Shown here: positions 39,391-48,096 of the stretch, piece after piece
Layout: every line of letters starts with the position of its first letter
Position numbering within the stretch: position 1 is the stretch's first letter
Assembly: GCF_019679455.1 (NCBI RefSeq)
Contig: NZ_JAIEZQ010000003.1
Span: forward strand, 434,001 to 498,000
DNA: 64,000 nt
DNA from: Nocardioides jiangsuensis
GTDB taxonomy: Bacteria > Actinomycetota > Actinomycetes > Propionibacteriales > Nocardioidaceae
Direction of reading: 5' to 3'
Notes under the pieces: generated by a model
The model's input: the letters and a program-made list of their open reading frames with translations, nothing else
Told to the model about the DNA's origin: nothing
Databases searched by the model: none
Program-made: the position numbers and the translations under genes

Positions 39391-41217
39391 ATGTCCGAGA
39401 CCGCCGTCAACCACGACCTCACCGCGATCGAGAATCGAGCGCCCAACGTCGGACGTCAGTTCTTCGACCGGGTGCAGGCCAGCCCGAACCGGGAGGCCTA
39501 CCGCTTCCCCAAGGGTGACGCGTGGGAGTCGGTGACCTGGAAGGAGACCGGTGACGAGGTCACCAGGCTGGCCGCCGGGCTCGTCGCGCTCGGCCTCGAG
39601 CCGGAGCAGCGTGTGGGTATCGCCTCCAGCACCCGCTACGAGTGGATCCTGGCCGACCTCGCCATCATGTCCGCGGGTGGCGCGACCACCACGGTCTACC
39701 CGTCCACGATGGCCGAGGACGTCGCCTACATCCTGGCCGACTCCGAGTGCCGGGTGGTGTTCGCCGAGGACGACGAGCAGGTCGCCAAGCTGACCGCGCA
39801 CAAGTCCGAGCTGCCGCACCTGGACAGGGTGGTCACGTTCGACGGCACCCCCGACGGTGACTGGGTGATCGGGCTGGCCGACCTGGAGAAGCTCGGTGAG
39901 GAGCTGCTCGCCCAGAGCCCCGGCGTCGTCGAGGAGCGGATCGAGGCGACCTCCCCGGACGCGCTGGCCACGCTGATCTACACCTCCGGTACGACGGGTC
40001 GTCCCAAGGGCGTGCGGCTGCGCCACTCGTCGTGGACCTACGAGGGCACCGCGATCAAGGCGCAGGGCATCCTCGACGAGAACGACCTGCAGTACCTGTG
40101 GCTGCCGATGGCCCACTCGTTCGGCAAGGTGCTGCTGTCCACCCAGCTCGCCTGCGGCTTCGCCACCGCCGTCGACGGGCGGGTGGAGAAGATCATCGAG
40201 AACCTCGCGGTGGTCCGGCCCACCTTCATGGGCGCCGCGCCCCGCATCTTCGAGAAGGCCCACGGGCGCATCATCACGATGCAGCAGACCGAGGGCGGCA
40301 TCAAGGAGAAGCTCTTCAACCAGGCGTTCGCCGTCGGCACGAAGGTCCGCCAGCTCAAGCTGGAGGGCAAGCCGGTCCCGTTCCTGCTCGCCAAGCAGCA
40401 CGCGCTGTTCGACAAGCTGGTCTTCGCCAAGATCCGCGAGCGCTTCGGTGGACGGGTCCGCTTCTTCATCTCCGGCGCCGCCGCGCTGAACCAGGAGGTC
40501 GCGGAGTGGTTCCACGTCGCGGGCATCCTGATCCTCGAGGGCTACGGGCTCACCGAGACCTCGGCCGGCTCGTTCGTGAACCACCCCGACGAGTACCGCT
40601 TCGGGACCGTGGGCCAGGTGTTCCCGGGCAGCGAGGTGCGGATCGCCGAGGACGGTGAGGTGCTGATCAAGGGCCCCGGGGTCATGGACGGCTACCACAA
40701 CCTCCCGGAGCAGACCGCCGACACCTTGCAGGACGGCTGGCTGCACACCGGCGACATCGGCGAGGTCGACGCCGACGGCTTCCTGCGCATCACCGACCGC
40801 AAGAAGGACCTCTTCAAGACCTCCGGCGGCAAGTACATCGCGCCGTCCTCGGTCGAGTCGCAGTTCAAGGCGGTCTGCCCGTACGCCAGCCAGTTCCTCG
40901 TGCACGGCAATGACCGGAACTTCTGCGTCGCGCTGATCACGCTCGACCCCGACGCCATGGCCGAGTGGGCCACGCACAACGGGATGACCGGTGCGTCGTA
41001 CAAGGAGATCGTCAGCTCCCAGAAGGTCCAGGACATGGTCCAGGGGTACGTCGACCAGCTCAACGCCCGGCTCAACCGCTGGGAGACCGTGAAGAAGTGG
41101 ATCCTGCTCGACCACGACCTCTCGGTGGAGTCCGGTGAGCTGACCCCGTCCATGAAGGTCAAGCGCAAGGTCGTCGAGGGCAACTACAAGGACCAGATCG
41201 ACGCTCTCTACCGCTGA
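39391..41217 (+). CDS. Long-chain fatty-acid-CoA ligase (FadD15-like)
   Basis: A 608-aa AMP-binding enzyme activating fatty acids to acyl-CoA. The P-loop signature YTSGTTGRPKG starts at residue 197. EGYGLTETSAG, the adenylate motif LHTGDIGEVDADGFLRITDRKKDLFKT (in part) and C-terminal SMKVKRKVVEGNYKDQID match FadD15-like long-chain ligases. The ATG at 39391 follows AGGGAGAG. It ends 12 bp before the palindromic repeat at 41229, which can serve as its terminator. Confidence 0.92.
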   Translation: MSETAVNHDLTAIENRAPNVGRQFFDRVQASPNREAYRFPKGDAWESVTWKETGDEVTRLAAGLVALGLEPEQRVGIASSTRYEWILADLAIMSAGGATTTVYPSTMAEDVAYILADSECRVVFAEDDEQVAKLTAHKSELPHLDRVVTFDGTPDGDWVIGLADLEKLGEELLAQSPGVVEERIEATSPDALATLIYTSGTTGRPKGVRLRHSSWTYEGTAIKAQGILDENDLQYLWLPMAHSFGKVLLSTQLACGFATAVDGRVEKIIENLAVVRPTFMGAAPRIFEKAHGRIITMQQTEGGIKEKLFNQAFAVGTKVRQLKLEGKPVPFLLAKQHALFDKLVFAKIRERFGGRVRFFISGAAALNQEVAEWFHVAGILILEGYGLTETSAGSFVNHPDEYRFGTVGQVFPGSEVRIAEDGEVLIKGPGVMDGYHNLPEQTADTLQDGWLHTGDIGEVDADGFLRITDRKKDLFKTSGGKYIAPSSVESQFKAVCPYASQFLVHGNDRNFCVALITLDPDAMAEWATHNGMTGASYKEIVSSQKVQDMVQGYVDQLNARLNRWETVKKWILLDHDLSVESGELTPSMKVKRKVVEGNYKDQIDALYR

Positions 41218-41221
41218 CGCG

Positions 41222-42250
41222 TCACCCCGGTCGTCCGTAGGAGCGCGCGCTATCGGCCCCGCTCCTACGGACGACCCGGTCCACGCCCAGGGCGCGGAGG
41301 TCCCGGACCACCCGATCCGGATCCCGGCGGATCTCGTACGTCGTGCAGCGCAGCACCACCCGCCCGGCCACGACGAGTCCCCGCTCACGCGTCATGTCGG
41401 CGGCCCACCGGGCGGCGTGCATGTGCAGGCCGCCGTCGACCTCCAGCACCACGACCCGGCCGTCGGGGAGGTCCCACTCGCAGTCGGTGTAGCGGTTGAC
41501 GCCGTCAGCGTCGCGTCGACGGACCTGCCGCCGGGGGAGCGGCAAACCGTGCGCGCGGCACAGGCGGCCCACGTCGACCTCGGCCATCGACTCGGCGCCT
41601 CCGGCGATGTCCGCGAGCACCGAGCGGAACACCCGGGCCCTGCGAAGCGGGTGCAGGAGCGCCACCCAGTCCGTCAGCGCGGCCGGTGTCGTCAGCCCCT
41701 GCTGCACGGCGGCGGCGAGGAGCCCGCAGGCGGTCCGCTCGACCCGGTGGTAGGCGCCGAACAGCAGGATGGCCGGCTCGAGTCTCAGCACCGGCAGCGT
41801 GGACCGGTCCGAGGTCATCGCGGGAAGGTCGCGGCGCGTCTCGACGTACCTGATGCCGGGGATCCGCGGCAGCCGCTCCGACTTGGGCACCAGGACGCAG
41901 TCGACCTCCCGCCGCCAGCTCCGCAACCCGTGCATCTCGCCGGCGGTGAGCCCGCCCACCGCGGCCTGTGGTCCCGCGTTCAGAACGGCAGCCCACAGCC
42001 GCTGTCGCCGGGTCAGTGGACCGGTCGTCGTACACACCACGAGCGGGCCCACGGGCTGCCACCGAGCGGCGCGGAGCTGGTTCCGCACGAAGTGCCGGTC
42101 CAGCCCCAGGTCGCGCAGCTGCTGGCGTGAGAGCACGTCGGCCTGCCGGGAGGCGAGGTCGTGCCAGCGACCGGGGTCGTTGTGGAGTGCGGACACGCCC
42201 GCCAGCATGGCCGGGCCCTGTCGTGCGTGCAGGTCCTCGTCCACAGTCAA
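41222..42250 (-). CDS. DUF559-type endonuclease-fold protein with AbiEi-like N-terminus
   Basis: Up to 342 aa. The C-terminal domain (about 245-335) matches the DUF559/Vsr-like nuclease fold: RYTDCEWDLPDGRVVVLEVDG (in part), HMHAARWAADMTRERGLVV and VVLRCTTYEIRRDPDRVVRDL, with the acidic D/E-x-D core residues kept. The N-terminal part resembles AbiEi-like winged helices (ASRQADVLSRQQLRDLG). Starts are ambiguous: TTG 42250, GTG 42244 or ATG 42208; none has a clear ribosome binding site. The gene is flanked by two 46-bp near-identical palindromes, so it may be a mobile cassette. Its role is unknown. Confidence 0.75.
   Translation of the reverse strand: MTVDEDLHARQGPAMLAGVSALHNDPGRWHDLASRQADVLSRQQLRDLGLDRHFVRNQLRAARWQPVGPLVVCTTTGPLTRRQRLWAAVLNAGPQAAVGGLTAGEMHGLRSWRREVDCVLVPKSERLPRIPGIRYVETRRDLPAMTSDRSTLPVLRLEPAILLFGAYHRVERTACGLLAAAVQQGLTTPAALTDWVALLHPLRRARVFRSVLADIAGGAESMAEVDVGRLCRAHGLPLPRRQVRRRDADGVNRYTDCEWDLPDGRVVVLEVDGGLHMHAARWAADMTRERGLVVAGRVVLRCTTYEIRRDPDRVVRDLRALGVDRVVRRSGADSARSYGRPG
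41229..41276. repeat. Palindromic repeat, copy 1
   Basis: A perfect 16-bp stem (41229-41244 with 41261-41276) around a 16-nt loop. It lies just past the 3' ends of the ligase and DUF559 genes, which converge here. It shares 44 of 46 bases with copy 2 in the same orientation. Confidence 0.85.
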
Positions 42251-42300
42251 GGGTCGTCCGTAGGAGCGCGCGCTATCCGCCCCGCTCCTTCGGACGACCC
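42251..42300. repeat. Palindromic repeat, copy 2
   Basis: A 17-bp stem (42251-42267 with 42284-42300) with one mismatch and a 16-nt loop. It lies between the divergent DUF559 and hemW genes, directly beside the DUF559 TTG and 5 bp before the hemW -10 box. Here it cannot be a simple terminator. Confidence 0.85.
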
Positions 42301-42305
42301 GTTCG

Positions 42306-42311
42306 TACGAT
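42306..42311 (+). promoter_or_regulatory. -10 box TACGAT of hemW
   Basis: The predicted start is 42318, the G of the hemW GTG. The -35 region would fall inside palindrome copy 2. Confidence 0.55.
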
Positions 42312-42317
42312 GGGGGC

Positions 42318-43544
42318 GTGCCTTCCGCCCTGCCCGACGGTGACCCCGCGCCGTACGACGGCTCCCTGCCCGCCCCCGCGCTCGAGGGGCTCGGCCGCCG
42401 TCCCTTCGGGTTCTACGTGCACGTCCCGTTCTGCTCGGTGCGGTGCGGCTACTGCGACTTCAACACCTACACCGCCTCGGAGCTCGGGGACGGCCCCGGC
42501 GCCTCGCGGGCGTCGTACGCCGACGCGGCCGTCGAGGAGGTCCGCCTCGCGCGCAAGGTGCTCGGCCCGGTCGACGTACCGGTGGAGACGGTGTTCTTCG
42601 GCGGCGGCACCCCGACCCTGCTGCCACCGGAGGACCTGGTCCGGGTGGTCGCCGCGATCGACGAGGAGTTCGGGCTCGCGCCCGGCGCCGAGGTCACCAC
42701 GGAGTCCAACCCCGACAGCGTCTCCGCCGCCGACCTGGCCGTGCTGCGCGCGGGCGGGATCAACCGGGTCTCGTTCGGCGTGCAGTCCGCGGTGCCGCAC
42801 GTGCTGCGGGTGCTCGACCGGACCCACGACCCGCTCCGGGTGCCGCAGGTCGTGGACTGGGCGCGCGCGGCCGGCTTCGACCAGGTCAGCCTGGACCTGA
42901 TCTACGGGACGCCGGGGGAGAGCCTCGCCGACTGGCGGACCTCCCTGGACAGCGCGCTGGCGAACCGGCCGGACCACGTCTCCGCCTACGCGCTGATCGT
43001 GGAGGAGGGCACCGCGCTGGCCCGGCAGATCCGGCGCGGGGAGGTCGCGATGACCGACGACGACGACCTGGCCGACAAGTACCTCGCCGCCGACGAGACG
43101 CTCGAGGCGGCCGGGCTCGGCTGGTACGAGGTGTCGAACTGGTCCCGTGACGGGTCGACCCGCTGCCGGCACAACCAGCTCTACTGGACCGGCGGCGACT
43201 GGTGGGGCGTCGGCCCCGGCGCGCACTCCCACGTGGGCGGCGTGCGGTGGTGGAACGTCAAGCACCCGACGGCGTACGCCGGCCGGATCGCCGGAGGGGT
43301 CAGCCCCGCGCATGCGCGGGAGGTGCTCGACGCGGAGACCCGGCGGGTGGAGCGGGTGCTGCTCGAGGTCCGGCTGCGCGACGGGCTGGACGTCACCGTG
43401 CTCGACGACGCGGGCCGCGCGGCGCTGCCCGCCCAGGTGGACCGGGGGCTGCTCGACCCGGCGGCGCTGGCGGCAGGCCGCGCCGTGCTCACGCTGCGGG
43501 GCCGGCTGCTCGCCGACGCCGTCGTGCGCGACCTGCTGCCCTGA
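42318..43544 (+). CDS. hemW: Heme chaperone HemW (radical SAM)
   Basis: A 408-aa radical SAM protein once annotated as coproporphyrinogen III oxidase and now regarded as a heme-delivering chaperone. The cluster motif C-x3-C-x2-C is C39, C43, C46 (HVPFCSVRCGYCDF). Glycine-rich FFGGGTPTLL and the HemN C-terminal domain (YEVSNWSRDG; WWGVGPGAHSHV) are present. It lacks the extra N-terminal region of true HemN oxidases. The GTG coincides with the predicted transcript start. Confidence 0.93.
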   Translation: MPSALPDGDPAPYDGSLPAPALEGLGRRPFGFYVHVPFCSVRCGYCDFNTYTASELGDGPGASRASYADAAVEEVRLARKVLGPVDVPVETVFFGGGTPTLLPPEDLVRVVAAIDEEFGLAPGAEVTTESNPDSVSAADLAVLRAGGINRVSFGVQSAVPHVLRVLDRTHDPLRVPQVVDWARAAGFDQVSLDLIYGTPGESLADWRTSLDSALANRPDHVSAYALIVEEGTALARQIRRGEVAMTDDDDLADKYLAADETLEAAGLGWYEVSNWSRDGSTRCRHNQLYWTGGDWWGVGPGAHSHVGGVRWWNVKHPTAYAGRIAGGVSPAHAREVLDAETRRVERVLLEVRLRDGLDVTVLDDAGRAALPAQVDRGLLDPAALAAGRAVLTLRGRLLADAVVRDLLP

Positions 43545-43550
43545 GCCGCC

Positions 43551-44036
43551 TCAGGAGACGAAGCGGATGGTGAGCGGGTAGCGGTAGTCCTGCCCGTTCG
43601 ACGCCGCGATGGTCGCCATGATGATCACGACCAGCGCGAAGATGCCCAGCGCGATCAGCATGAAGATGCCGACGACCAGCAGCACCAGCACCGCGCTCAC
43701 GACGAGGTAGATCAGCAGCGAGATCTGGAAGTTCAGCGACTCCACCGCGTGCCGGCGCACGAAGGGCGACTCGTTGCCCTTGATGAGCATGATCACGAGC
43801 GGGCAGATGAAGCCCATCGCGAACCAGGCGGCGACCAGCGTGCCGACGTGGGCGACCAGCGCCCAGGTGCGCTCCTCGGACGTGAGCGGCGCGGCGTACC
43901 CGGGCGGCTGGACCGGGTGGCCGGGCGGCCCCGGCGGTGGCTGCGGGACGTAGCCACCGGTCGGCGGCTGCTGTGTCGGGTCGGGACGCGTCGGGTCGTG
44001 CTGCGGGTCCTGGGGCGAGCCTGGTGACGTGGACAT
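43551..44036 (-). CDS. DUF4870 domain-containing membrane protein
   Basis: A 161-aa protein. Residues 1-50 are a Pro/Gln/Gly-rich cytoplasmic tail. The DUF4870 core follows: TWALVAHVGTLVAAW, then PLVIMLIKGNESPFVRRHAVE and two long membrane helices. Three membrane segments are predicted. The function of the family is unknown; it is widespread in Gram-positive bacteria. It is convergent with hemW, and DUF3097 lies 9 bp upstream on the same strand. Confidence 0.9.
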   Translation of the reverse strand: MSTSPGSPQDPQHDPTRPDPTQQPPTGGYVPQPPPGPPGHPVQPPGYAAPLTSEERTWALVAHVGTLVAAWFAMGFICPLVIMLIKGNESPFVRRHAVESLNFQISLLIYLVVSAVLVLLVVGIFMLIALGIFALVVIIMATIAASNGQDYRYPLTIRFVS

Positions 44037-44045
44037 CGGCCCCTC

Positions 44046-44891
44046 CTAGGGGGTGGTGACGAAGTCGATCAGCTCTTCAACCCTACCGAGCAGGGCGGGT
44101 TCGAGGTCGGCGTACGACGAGACTTTCGACAAGATGTGCTTCCAGGCCCGGGCGATGTCGGCCTGGTCCCGGTGCGGCCACCCGAGACTCTGGCAGATGC
44201 CGCGCTTCCACTCGATGTTGCGGGGGATCGTGGGCCACTTCTGGATGCCGAGACGGTCGGGCTTGACCGCCTGCCAGATGTCGATGAACGGGTGACCGAC
44301 GATCAGCACGTTCTTGCCGACCGGGCTCTTCGCGATCGACTGGGCGATCCGGCTCTCCTTCGACCCCGGCACGAGGTGGTCCACGAGCACGCCGACCTTC
44401 CGCTCGGGGCCGGGCCGGAAGTCCCGCAGCTGCTCGGCGAGGTCGTCCACGCCCTCGAGGTACTCCACGACCACGCCCTCGACGCGCAGGTCGTCGCCCC
44501 ACACCTTCTCGACGAGCTCGGCGTCGTGCCGGCCCTCGACGAAGATGCGGCTCGCGCGGGCCACCCGCGCCTTGGTGCCCGGGACCGCGACCGACCCGGA
44601 GGCGGTGTGCGTCCTGCGGGCCGGGCCCTTGCGTGCCGGCGGGGTGAGGATGACCGGGACGCCCTCGAGCAGGAACCCGGTGCCGAGCGGGAACGTACGG
44701 CGCTTCCCGCGGCGGTCCTCGAGGGTCACCGTCATCAGGTCACGCTCCACCGCGACGATCTCGCCGCACCAGTCGGTGGTGACCTCCTCGACGACGAGGC
44801 CCTTGTCAGCCTCGATCTCGACCGCACGCCCGCGCTTGGGGGCGCGCCAGTCGGTGTTGAGGACGTCGGAGCCGTAGCGGTCGAAGGTCAT
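44046..44891 (-). CDS. DUF3097 family protein
   Basis: A 281-aa soluble protein typical of actinobacteria. The start MTFDRYGSDVLNTDWRAPKR and the block FVEGRHDAELVEKVWGDDLR (a TOPRIM-like acidic stretch with VLVDHLVPGSKES) are characteristic, as is QKWPTIPRNIEWKRGICQSL. The TOPRIM-like features suggest nucleic acid handling, but no activity is known. The ATG at 44891 has a TAGCGT box giving a 1-2 nt leader. DUF4870 probably shares the transcript. Confidence 0.88.
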   Translation of the reverse strand: MTFDRYGSDVLNTDWRAPKRGRAVEIEADKGLVVEEVTTDWCGEIVAVERDLMTVTLEDRRGKRRTFPLGTGFLLEGVPVILTPPARKGPARRTHTASGSVAVPGTKARVARASRIFVEGRHDAELVEKVWGDDLRVEGVVVEYLEGVDDLAEQLRDFRPGPERKVGVLVDHLVPGSKESRIAQSIAKSPVGKNVLIVGHPFIDIWQAVKPDRLGIQKWPTIPRNIEWKRGICQSLGWPHRDQADIARAWKHILSKVSSYADLEPALLGRVEELIDFVTTP

Positions 44892-44899
44892 GGGGCAAG

Positions 44900-44905
44900 A
44901 CGCTA
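44900..44905 (-). promoter_or_regulatory. -10 box TAGCGT of the DUF3097 gene
   Basis: The predicted start on the minus strand is 44893, two nt before the ATG at 44891. Confidence 0.45.
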
Positions 44906-44985
44906 TGCGCCTCTTGCGGGCGGCTCGGGCAGGCACGCCGCCGGGTGGCGCAGGCCACGGAAACCTCTTTCCTCCGACACGGTCG

Positions 44986-44995
44986 CGATATATCG
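44986..44995. promoter_or_regulatory. Palindrome CGATATATCG, possible PadR operator
   Basis: A perfect 10-bp AT-centred palindrome in otherwise GC-rich DNA, 36 bp before the padR-like ATG. PadR regulators commonly bind their own promoters at such sites; the assignment is inferred. Confidence 0.4.
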
Positions 44996-45030
44996 TCAAC
45001 CTATCGGTCTCGTCGTGAGGAGGTTGCCTG

Positions 45031-45624
45031 ATGCGGAGCAACGACTGGGGGAGCTGGGGGCAGTGGCCCGGCCCGGGACAGAGCCGGGGCGGGGCGCCGT
45101 GGGGGTCGGGTCCGCCGCCGTGGATCGCCGGCTTGTTCGGCCTGGCGCAGCAGGGCGGCACCCGGGCGCCGAAGGTACGCCGCGGGGACGTGCGCGCCGC
45201 GATCCTCGACGTGCTGGCCGTGGAGCCGATGAACGGCTACCAGATCATCCAGCAGATCGCCGAGCGCAGCGGCGGGGCGTGGAAGCCGAGCCCCGGGTCG
45301 GTCTACCCGACGGTGCAGCAGCTCGAGGACGAGGGGCTCGTCGAGGCGACCGAGGCGGAGGGGCGCCGTACGCTCCGGCTCAGCGACGCCGGGCGGGAGT
45401 ACGTCGCGACGCACCCCGAGGAGCTCGCCGCGACCTGGCGGGTGTTCGACGAGAGCCCCGAGCAGGAGACCCACGAGCTCAAGCCCGTCATCGGCCAGGT
45501 GATGGCCGCGGTGTGGCAGATCATCGTGTCGGGCAACCGGCAGCAGCAGGCCGAGGCCGCCGAGATCCTCGCCGAGACCCGGCGCAAGCTCTACGGCCTT
45601 CTCGCGGACGGGGACCCGGAATGA
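45031..45624 (+). CDS. PadR family transcriptional regulator
   Basis: A 197-aa regulator. The first 50 residues are Gly/Trp/Pro-rich and disordered in style. The PadR winged helix covers about 50-125 (LDVLAVEPMNGYQIIQQIAE; WKPSPGSVYPTVQQLEDEGL), with a C-terminal dimerisation helix region after it. GAGGAGG at 45016-45022 precedes the ATG. Its stop overlaps the DUF1707 gene (ATGA). PadR-DUF1707 pairs are common and usually autoregulated. Confidence 0.93.
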   Translation: MRSNDWGSWGQWPGPGQSRGGAPWGSGPPPWIAGLFGLAQQGGTRAPKVRRGDVRAAILDVLAVEPMNGYQIIQQIAERSGGAWKPSPGSVYPTVQQLEDEGLVEATEAEGRRTLRLSDAGREYVATHPEELAATWRVFDESPEQETHELKPVIGQVMAAVWQIIVSGNRQQQAEAAEILAETRRKLYGLLADGDPE

Positions 45625-46037
45625 ACATCACCCCGGAGCCCCGAATCGGGGACCGCGAGCGCGAGGCCGCCGCGACCGCCCTGGGCGAGCACTACGCCGC
45701 GGGGCGGATCAGCAAGGAGGAGTACGACGAGCGCAGCGCCGTGGTCTGGGCGGCGAAGACGAACGCCGAGCTGAGGCCGGTGTTCGCGGACCTCCCGGCC
45801 GCACGGCGCCAGCCACCCTCAGCCCCGGTGTCGCCGCCGGTCCCGCAGCGCCGGACCGGCCGCCCCGGCGGCTGGCGGATCCCCCTGCTGCCCCTGCTCG
45901 TGCTGGCGATCGGGATCGCCCTGCTGACGGAGCTGCCCCTCTGGCTGCTGCTGCCCGCGGCCGGCTGGCTGTGGTTCAGCGGCGTGCGGCGGCACCGGGC
46001 CGGCCACCACCCGGGCTGGTCCGGGCACTGCCGGTAG
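45621..46037 (+). CDS. DUF1707 domain-containing membrane protein
   Basis: A 138-aa protein. The DUF1707 (SHOCT-like) domain is at about residues 8-60 (RIGDREREAAATALGEHYAA; GRISKEEYDERSAVVWAA). A Pro-rich linker follows, then two short hydrophobic segments (LLPLLVLAIGIALLTELPL and WLLLPAAGWLWFSGV) and a His-rich tail. It is coupled to the PadR gene. The function is unknown. Confidence 0.88.
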   Translation: MNITPEPRIGDREREAAATALGEHYAAGRISKEEYDERSAVVWAAKTNAELRPVFADLPAARRQPPSAPVSPPVPQRRTGRPGGWRIPLLPLLVLAIGIALLTELPLWLLLPAAGWLWFSGVRRHRAGHHPGWSGHCR

Positions 46038-46059
46038 CGGACGCAGCGCCGACGCGGGC

Positions 46060-46926
46060 TCAGGCCAGGGGGAGCGAGCGGGCGTCGCGGGGGAGCATCC
46101 CGAAGCCGCGGGTGAACGCGTGCCCGAGCTCCTCGGCGGGGTAGGGCCACTCCGCGGCGGCGGCCATGTCCTCGGGGCGCACGCCGCGGCCCGCCAGCTC
46201 GCGGACCGTCTCCGCCACCACCCCGATCGCGTCCCGCTGGCCGACCACGAAGTCGCGGTCCACCGGCAGCCCGTGCCCGGGCACGACCACCGAGCCGGGC
46301 CCGAGCAGGCTGACCACCAGGTCGAGGGTCGCGGGCCACTCCAGCGGGTAGCAGTCAGGGCCGAAGCCCGGTACCGCACTGCGCAGCGCCGACTCCTCCA
46401 CGAGGTCGCCGGCGAACAGCACGTCGGCGTCGGGCACCCGGACGACCGCGTCGCCGGCGGTGTGGCCGCGGCCGGGGTGGAGCACCTCGACCGACCGGTC
46501 GCCGAGGTCCACGACCTTCGCCGAGGAGAACGTGGTCCCCGGTACGACGAGCCGTCCGCCGGCGTCCCCGGCCGCGGTCGCGGCCCGGTGCTCCTCCGGC
46601 ATGGCGGCGGCCGCCTCCTCGTGCGCGACGAGGTCGAGGCCGCCGTACTCCTCGGCCAGCACCGCGTTGCCCAGGAAGTGGTCGAAGTGCGCGTGCGTGT
46701 TGACCACCGCGACCACCTCGCCGGCGCCGAGCCGCCGCACGTGCTCGACCGCGACCCGCGCCGCCGCCTCCGAGGCCAGCGTGTCGATGACGAGCAGGCC
46801 CCGGTCGCCGGCGACCAGCCCGACGTTCACATCGAGGTGCTCGTAGCGCGCCACCCAGCACCGGTCACCGACCTCGACGAAGCCGCCGCCGTGGGGGAGG
46901 TCGTGGGCGATCTCACGTGCGTCCAT
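46060..46926 (-). CDS. MBL fold metallo-hydrolase
   Basis: A 288-aa metallo-beta-lactamase-fold protein. The metal motif is NTHAHFDHFLGN (H-x-H-x-D-H), with HPGRGHTAGDAVV and VPGHGLPVD supplying later ligands. A QuiP/SoxH-like cyclase-type layout is possible. The substrate is unknown. The ATG at 46926 gives MDAREIAHDLPHGGGFVEVG. It is divergent from hrcA and has its own TAGGGT box. Confidence 0.88.
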   Translation of the reverse strand: MDAREIAHDLPHGGGFVEVGDRCWVARYEHLDVNVGLVAGDRGLLVIDTLASEAAARVAVEHVRRLGAGEVVAVVNTHAHFDHFLGNAVLAEEYGGLDLVAHEEAAAAMPEEHRAATAAGDAGGRLVVPGTTFSSAKVVDLGDRSVEVLHPGRGHTAGDAVVRVPDADVLFAGDLVEESALRSAVPGFGPDCYPLEWPATLDLVVSLLGPGSVVVPGHGLPVDRDFVVGQRDAIGVVAETVRELAGRGVRPEDMAAAAEWPYPAEELGHAFTRGFGMLPRDARSLPLA

Positions 46927-46933
46927 GCCGCTC

Positions 46934-46939
46934 ACCCTA
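46934..46939 (-). promoter_or_regulatory. -10 box TAGGGT of the MBL-fold gene
   Basis: The predicted start is 46927, one nt before the ATG at 46926. Confidence 0.5.
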
Positions 46940-46949
46940 GGTCGCGCGA

Positions 46950-46980
46950 TTGAGCGTCCCCTGGGTCGGGCTAGTAGCAT
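46950..46980 (+). promoter_or_regulatory. Promoter of hrcA-dnaJ
   Basis: TTGAGC at 46950-46955 and TAGCAT at 46975-46980 with a 19-bp gap. The last base of the -10 box is the first base of the CIRCE operator, so HrcA binding would block initiation. Confidence 0.5.
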
Positions 46981-47006
46981 TGGCACTCGAATCAGGTGAG
47001 TGCCAG
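46980..47006. promoter_or_regulatory. CIRCE operator of HrcA
   Basis: TTGGCACTC-N9-GAGTGCCAG, a near-perfect inverted repeat differing from the consensus TTAGCACTC-N9-GAGTGCTAA only in the outer bases. It overlaps the expected transcript start and lies 68 bp before the hrcA ATG. Confidence 0.93.
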
Positions 47007-47073
47007 CATCGACGGCCACGGTCACCGGGCCGCCGCGGGCACGCGCTGTCCCACGAGCGAAGGAGGCGAGGTC

Positions 47074-48096
47074 ATGGTCGAGGACCGCAAGCTCGCCGTC
47101 CTCCGTGCCATCGTCGAGGACTACGTGTCGACCCAGGAGCCGGTGGGCTCCAAGGCCCTCGTCGAGCGGCACCGGCTCGGGGTCTCCCCGGCCACGGTGC
47201 GCAACGACATGGCCGCGCTCGAGGACGAGGGCTTCATCACCCAGCCGCACACCAGCGCCGGCCGGATCCCCACCGACAAGGGCTACCGGCTCTTCGTCGA
47301 CCGGCTCAGCCAGGTCAAGCCGCTCTCCGCCGCGGAGAAGCGCGCGATCACCAGTCTGCTCGAGGGCGCCATCGACCTCGACGACGTCGTCCAGCGCAGC
47401 GTCCGGCTGCTCGCGCAGCTGACCCGCCAGGTCGCGATCGTGCAGTACCCGACGCTGTCGCGCTCCACGGTCCGCCACGTCGAGGTGGTCACGCTGGGCG
47501 GCCACCGCCTGCTGCTCGTGCTGATCCTCAGCACCGGCCGGGTGGAGCAGCGCGTGGTCGAGCTCCCCGAGCCGATCTCCGACGAGACCGTGGCCGACAT
47601 CCGGACCCGGATGAACCGCGCCACCCTCGGGCAGAAGCTCACCGACGCCACCGAGCGGCTGGTGAGCCTCCCCGACGAGTTCGAGCCCGGCAGCCGCGCC
47701 CCGGTGGCGCTGCTCGTGGCCGCGCTCGTCGAGGCGATGTCCGACCACCGCTCCGACGAACGGGTCGTGGTCGGCGGCACCGCCAACCTGGCCCGGTTCG
47801 GTGAGGGCTTCGACGCCTCCATCAAGCCGATGCTCGAGGCGCTCGAGGAGCACGTCGTGCTGCTCAAGCTCCTCGGCGAGGCCACCACGCCGTCGACGCT
47901 GACGGTGCGGATCGGGCACGAGGTGCCCTACCAGGAGCTCTCCACGACCTCGGTCGTGGCCACGGGCTACGGCCCCGGCGAGGAGGCGCTCGCCACCCTC
48001 GGCATCGTGGGCCCGACCCGGATGGACTACCCCGGAACCATGGCGACCGTGCGCGCAGTCGCGCGGTACGTCTCCAAGATCCTCGACGAAGGTTGA
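47074..48096 (+). CDS. hrcA: Heat-inducible transcriptional repressor HrcA
   Basis: A 340-aa repressor of class I heat-shock genes, needing GroEL for activity. The winged-helix N-terminus shows [39 protein letters not shown] and [17 protein letters not shown], all diagnostic. The ATG at 47074 has AGGAGG at 47061-47066. An in-frame GTG at 46996 lies within the CIRCE site and is rejected. It represses itself and dnaJ through CIRCE. grpE and dnaK are not in this operon. Confidence 0.97.
   Translation: MVEDRKLAVLRAIVEDYVSTQEPVGSKALVERHRLGVSPATVRNDMAALEDEGFITQPHTSAGRIPTDKGYRLFVDRLSQVKPLSAAEKRAITSLLEGAIDLDDVVQRSVRLLAQLTRQVAIVQYPTLSRSTVRHVEVVTLGGHRLLLVLILSTGRVEQRVVELPEPISDETVADIRTRMNRATLGQKLTDATERLVSLPDEFEPGSRAPVALLVAALVEAMSDHRSDERVVVGGTANLARFGEGFDASIKPMLEALEEHVVLLKLLGEATTPSTLTVRIGHEVPYQELSTTSVVATGYGPGEEALATLGIVGPTRMDYPGTMATVRAVARYVSKILDEG

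Noticed and set aside
39316-41388. A 690-codon minus-strand frame opposite the acyl-CoA ligase
   Set aside because: Antisense shadow with no recognisable domain; the ligase on the + strand has all family motifs.
46996-47073. Earlier hrcA start at a GTG at 46996
   Set aside because: It lies inside the CIRCE operator and lacks a ribosome binding site; the ATG at 47074 has AGGAGG at ideal spacing.
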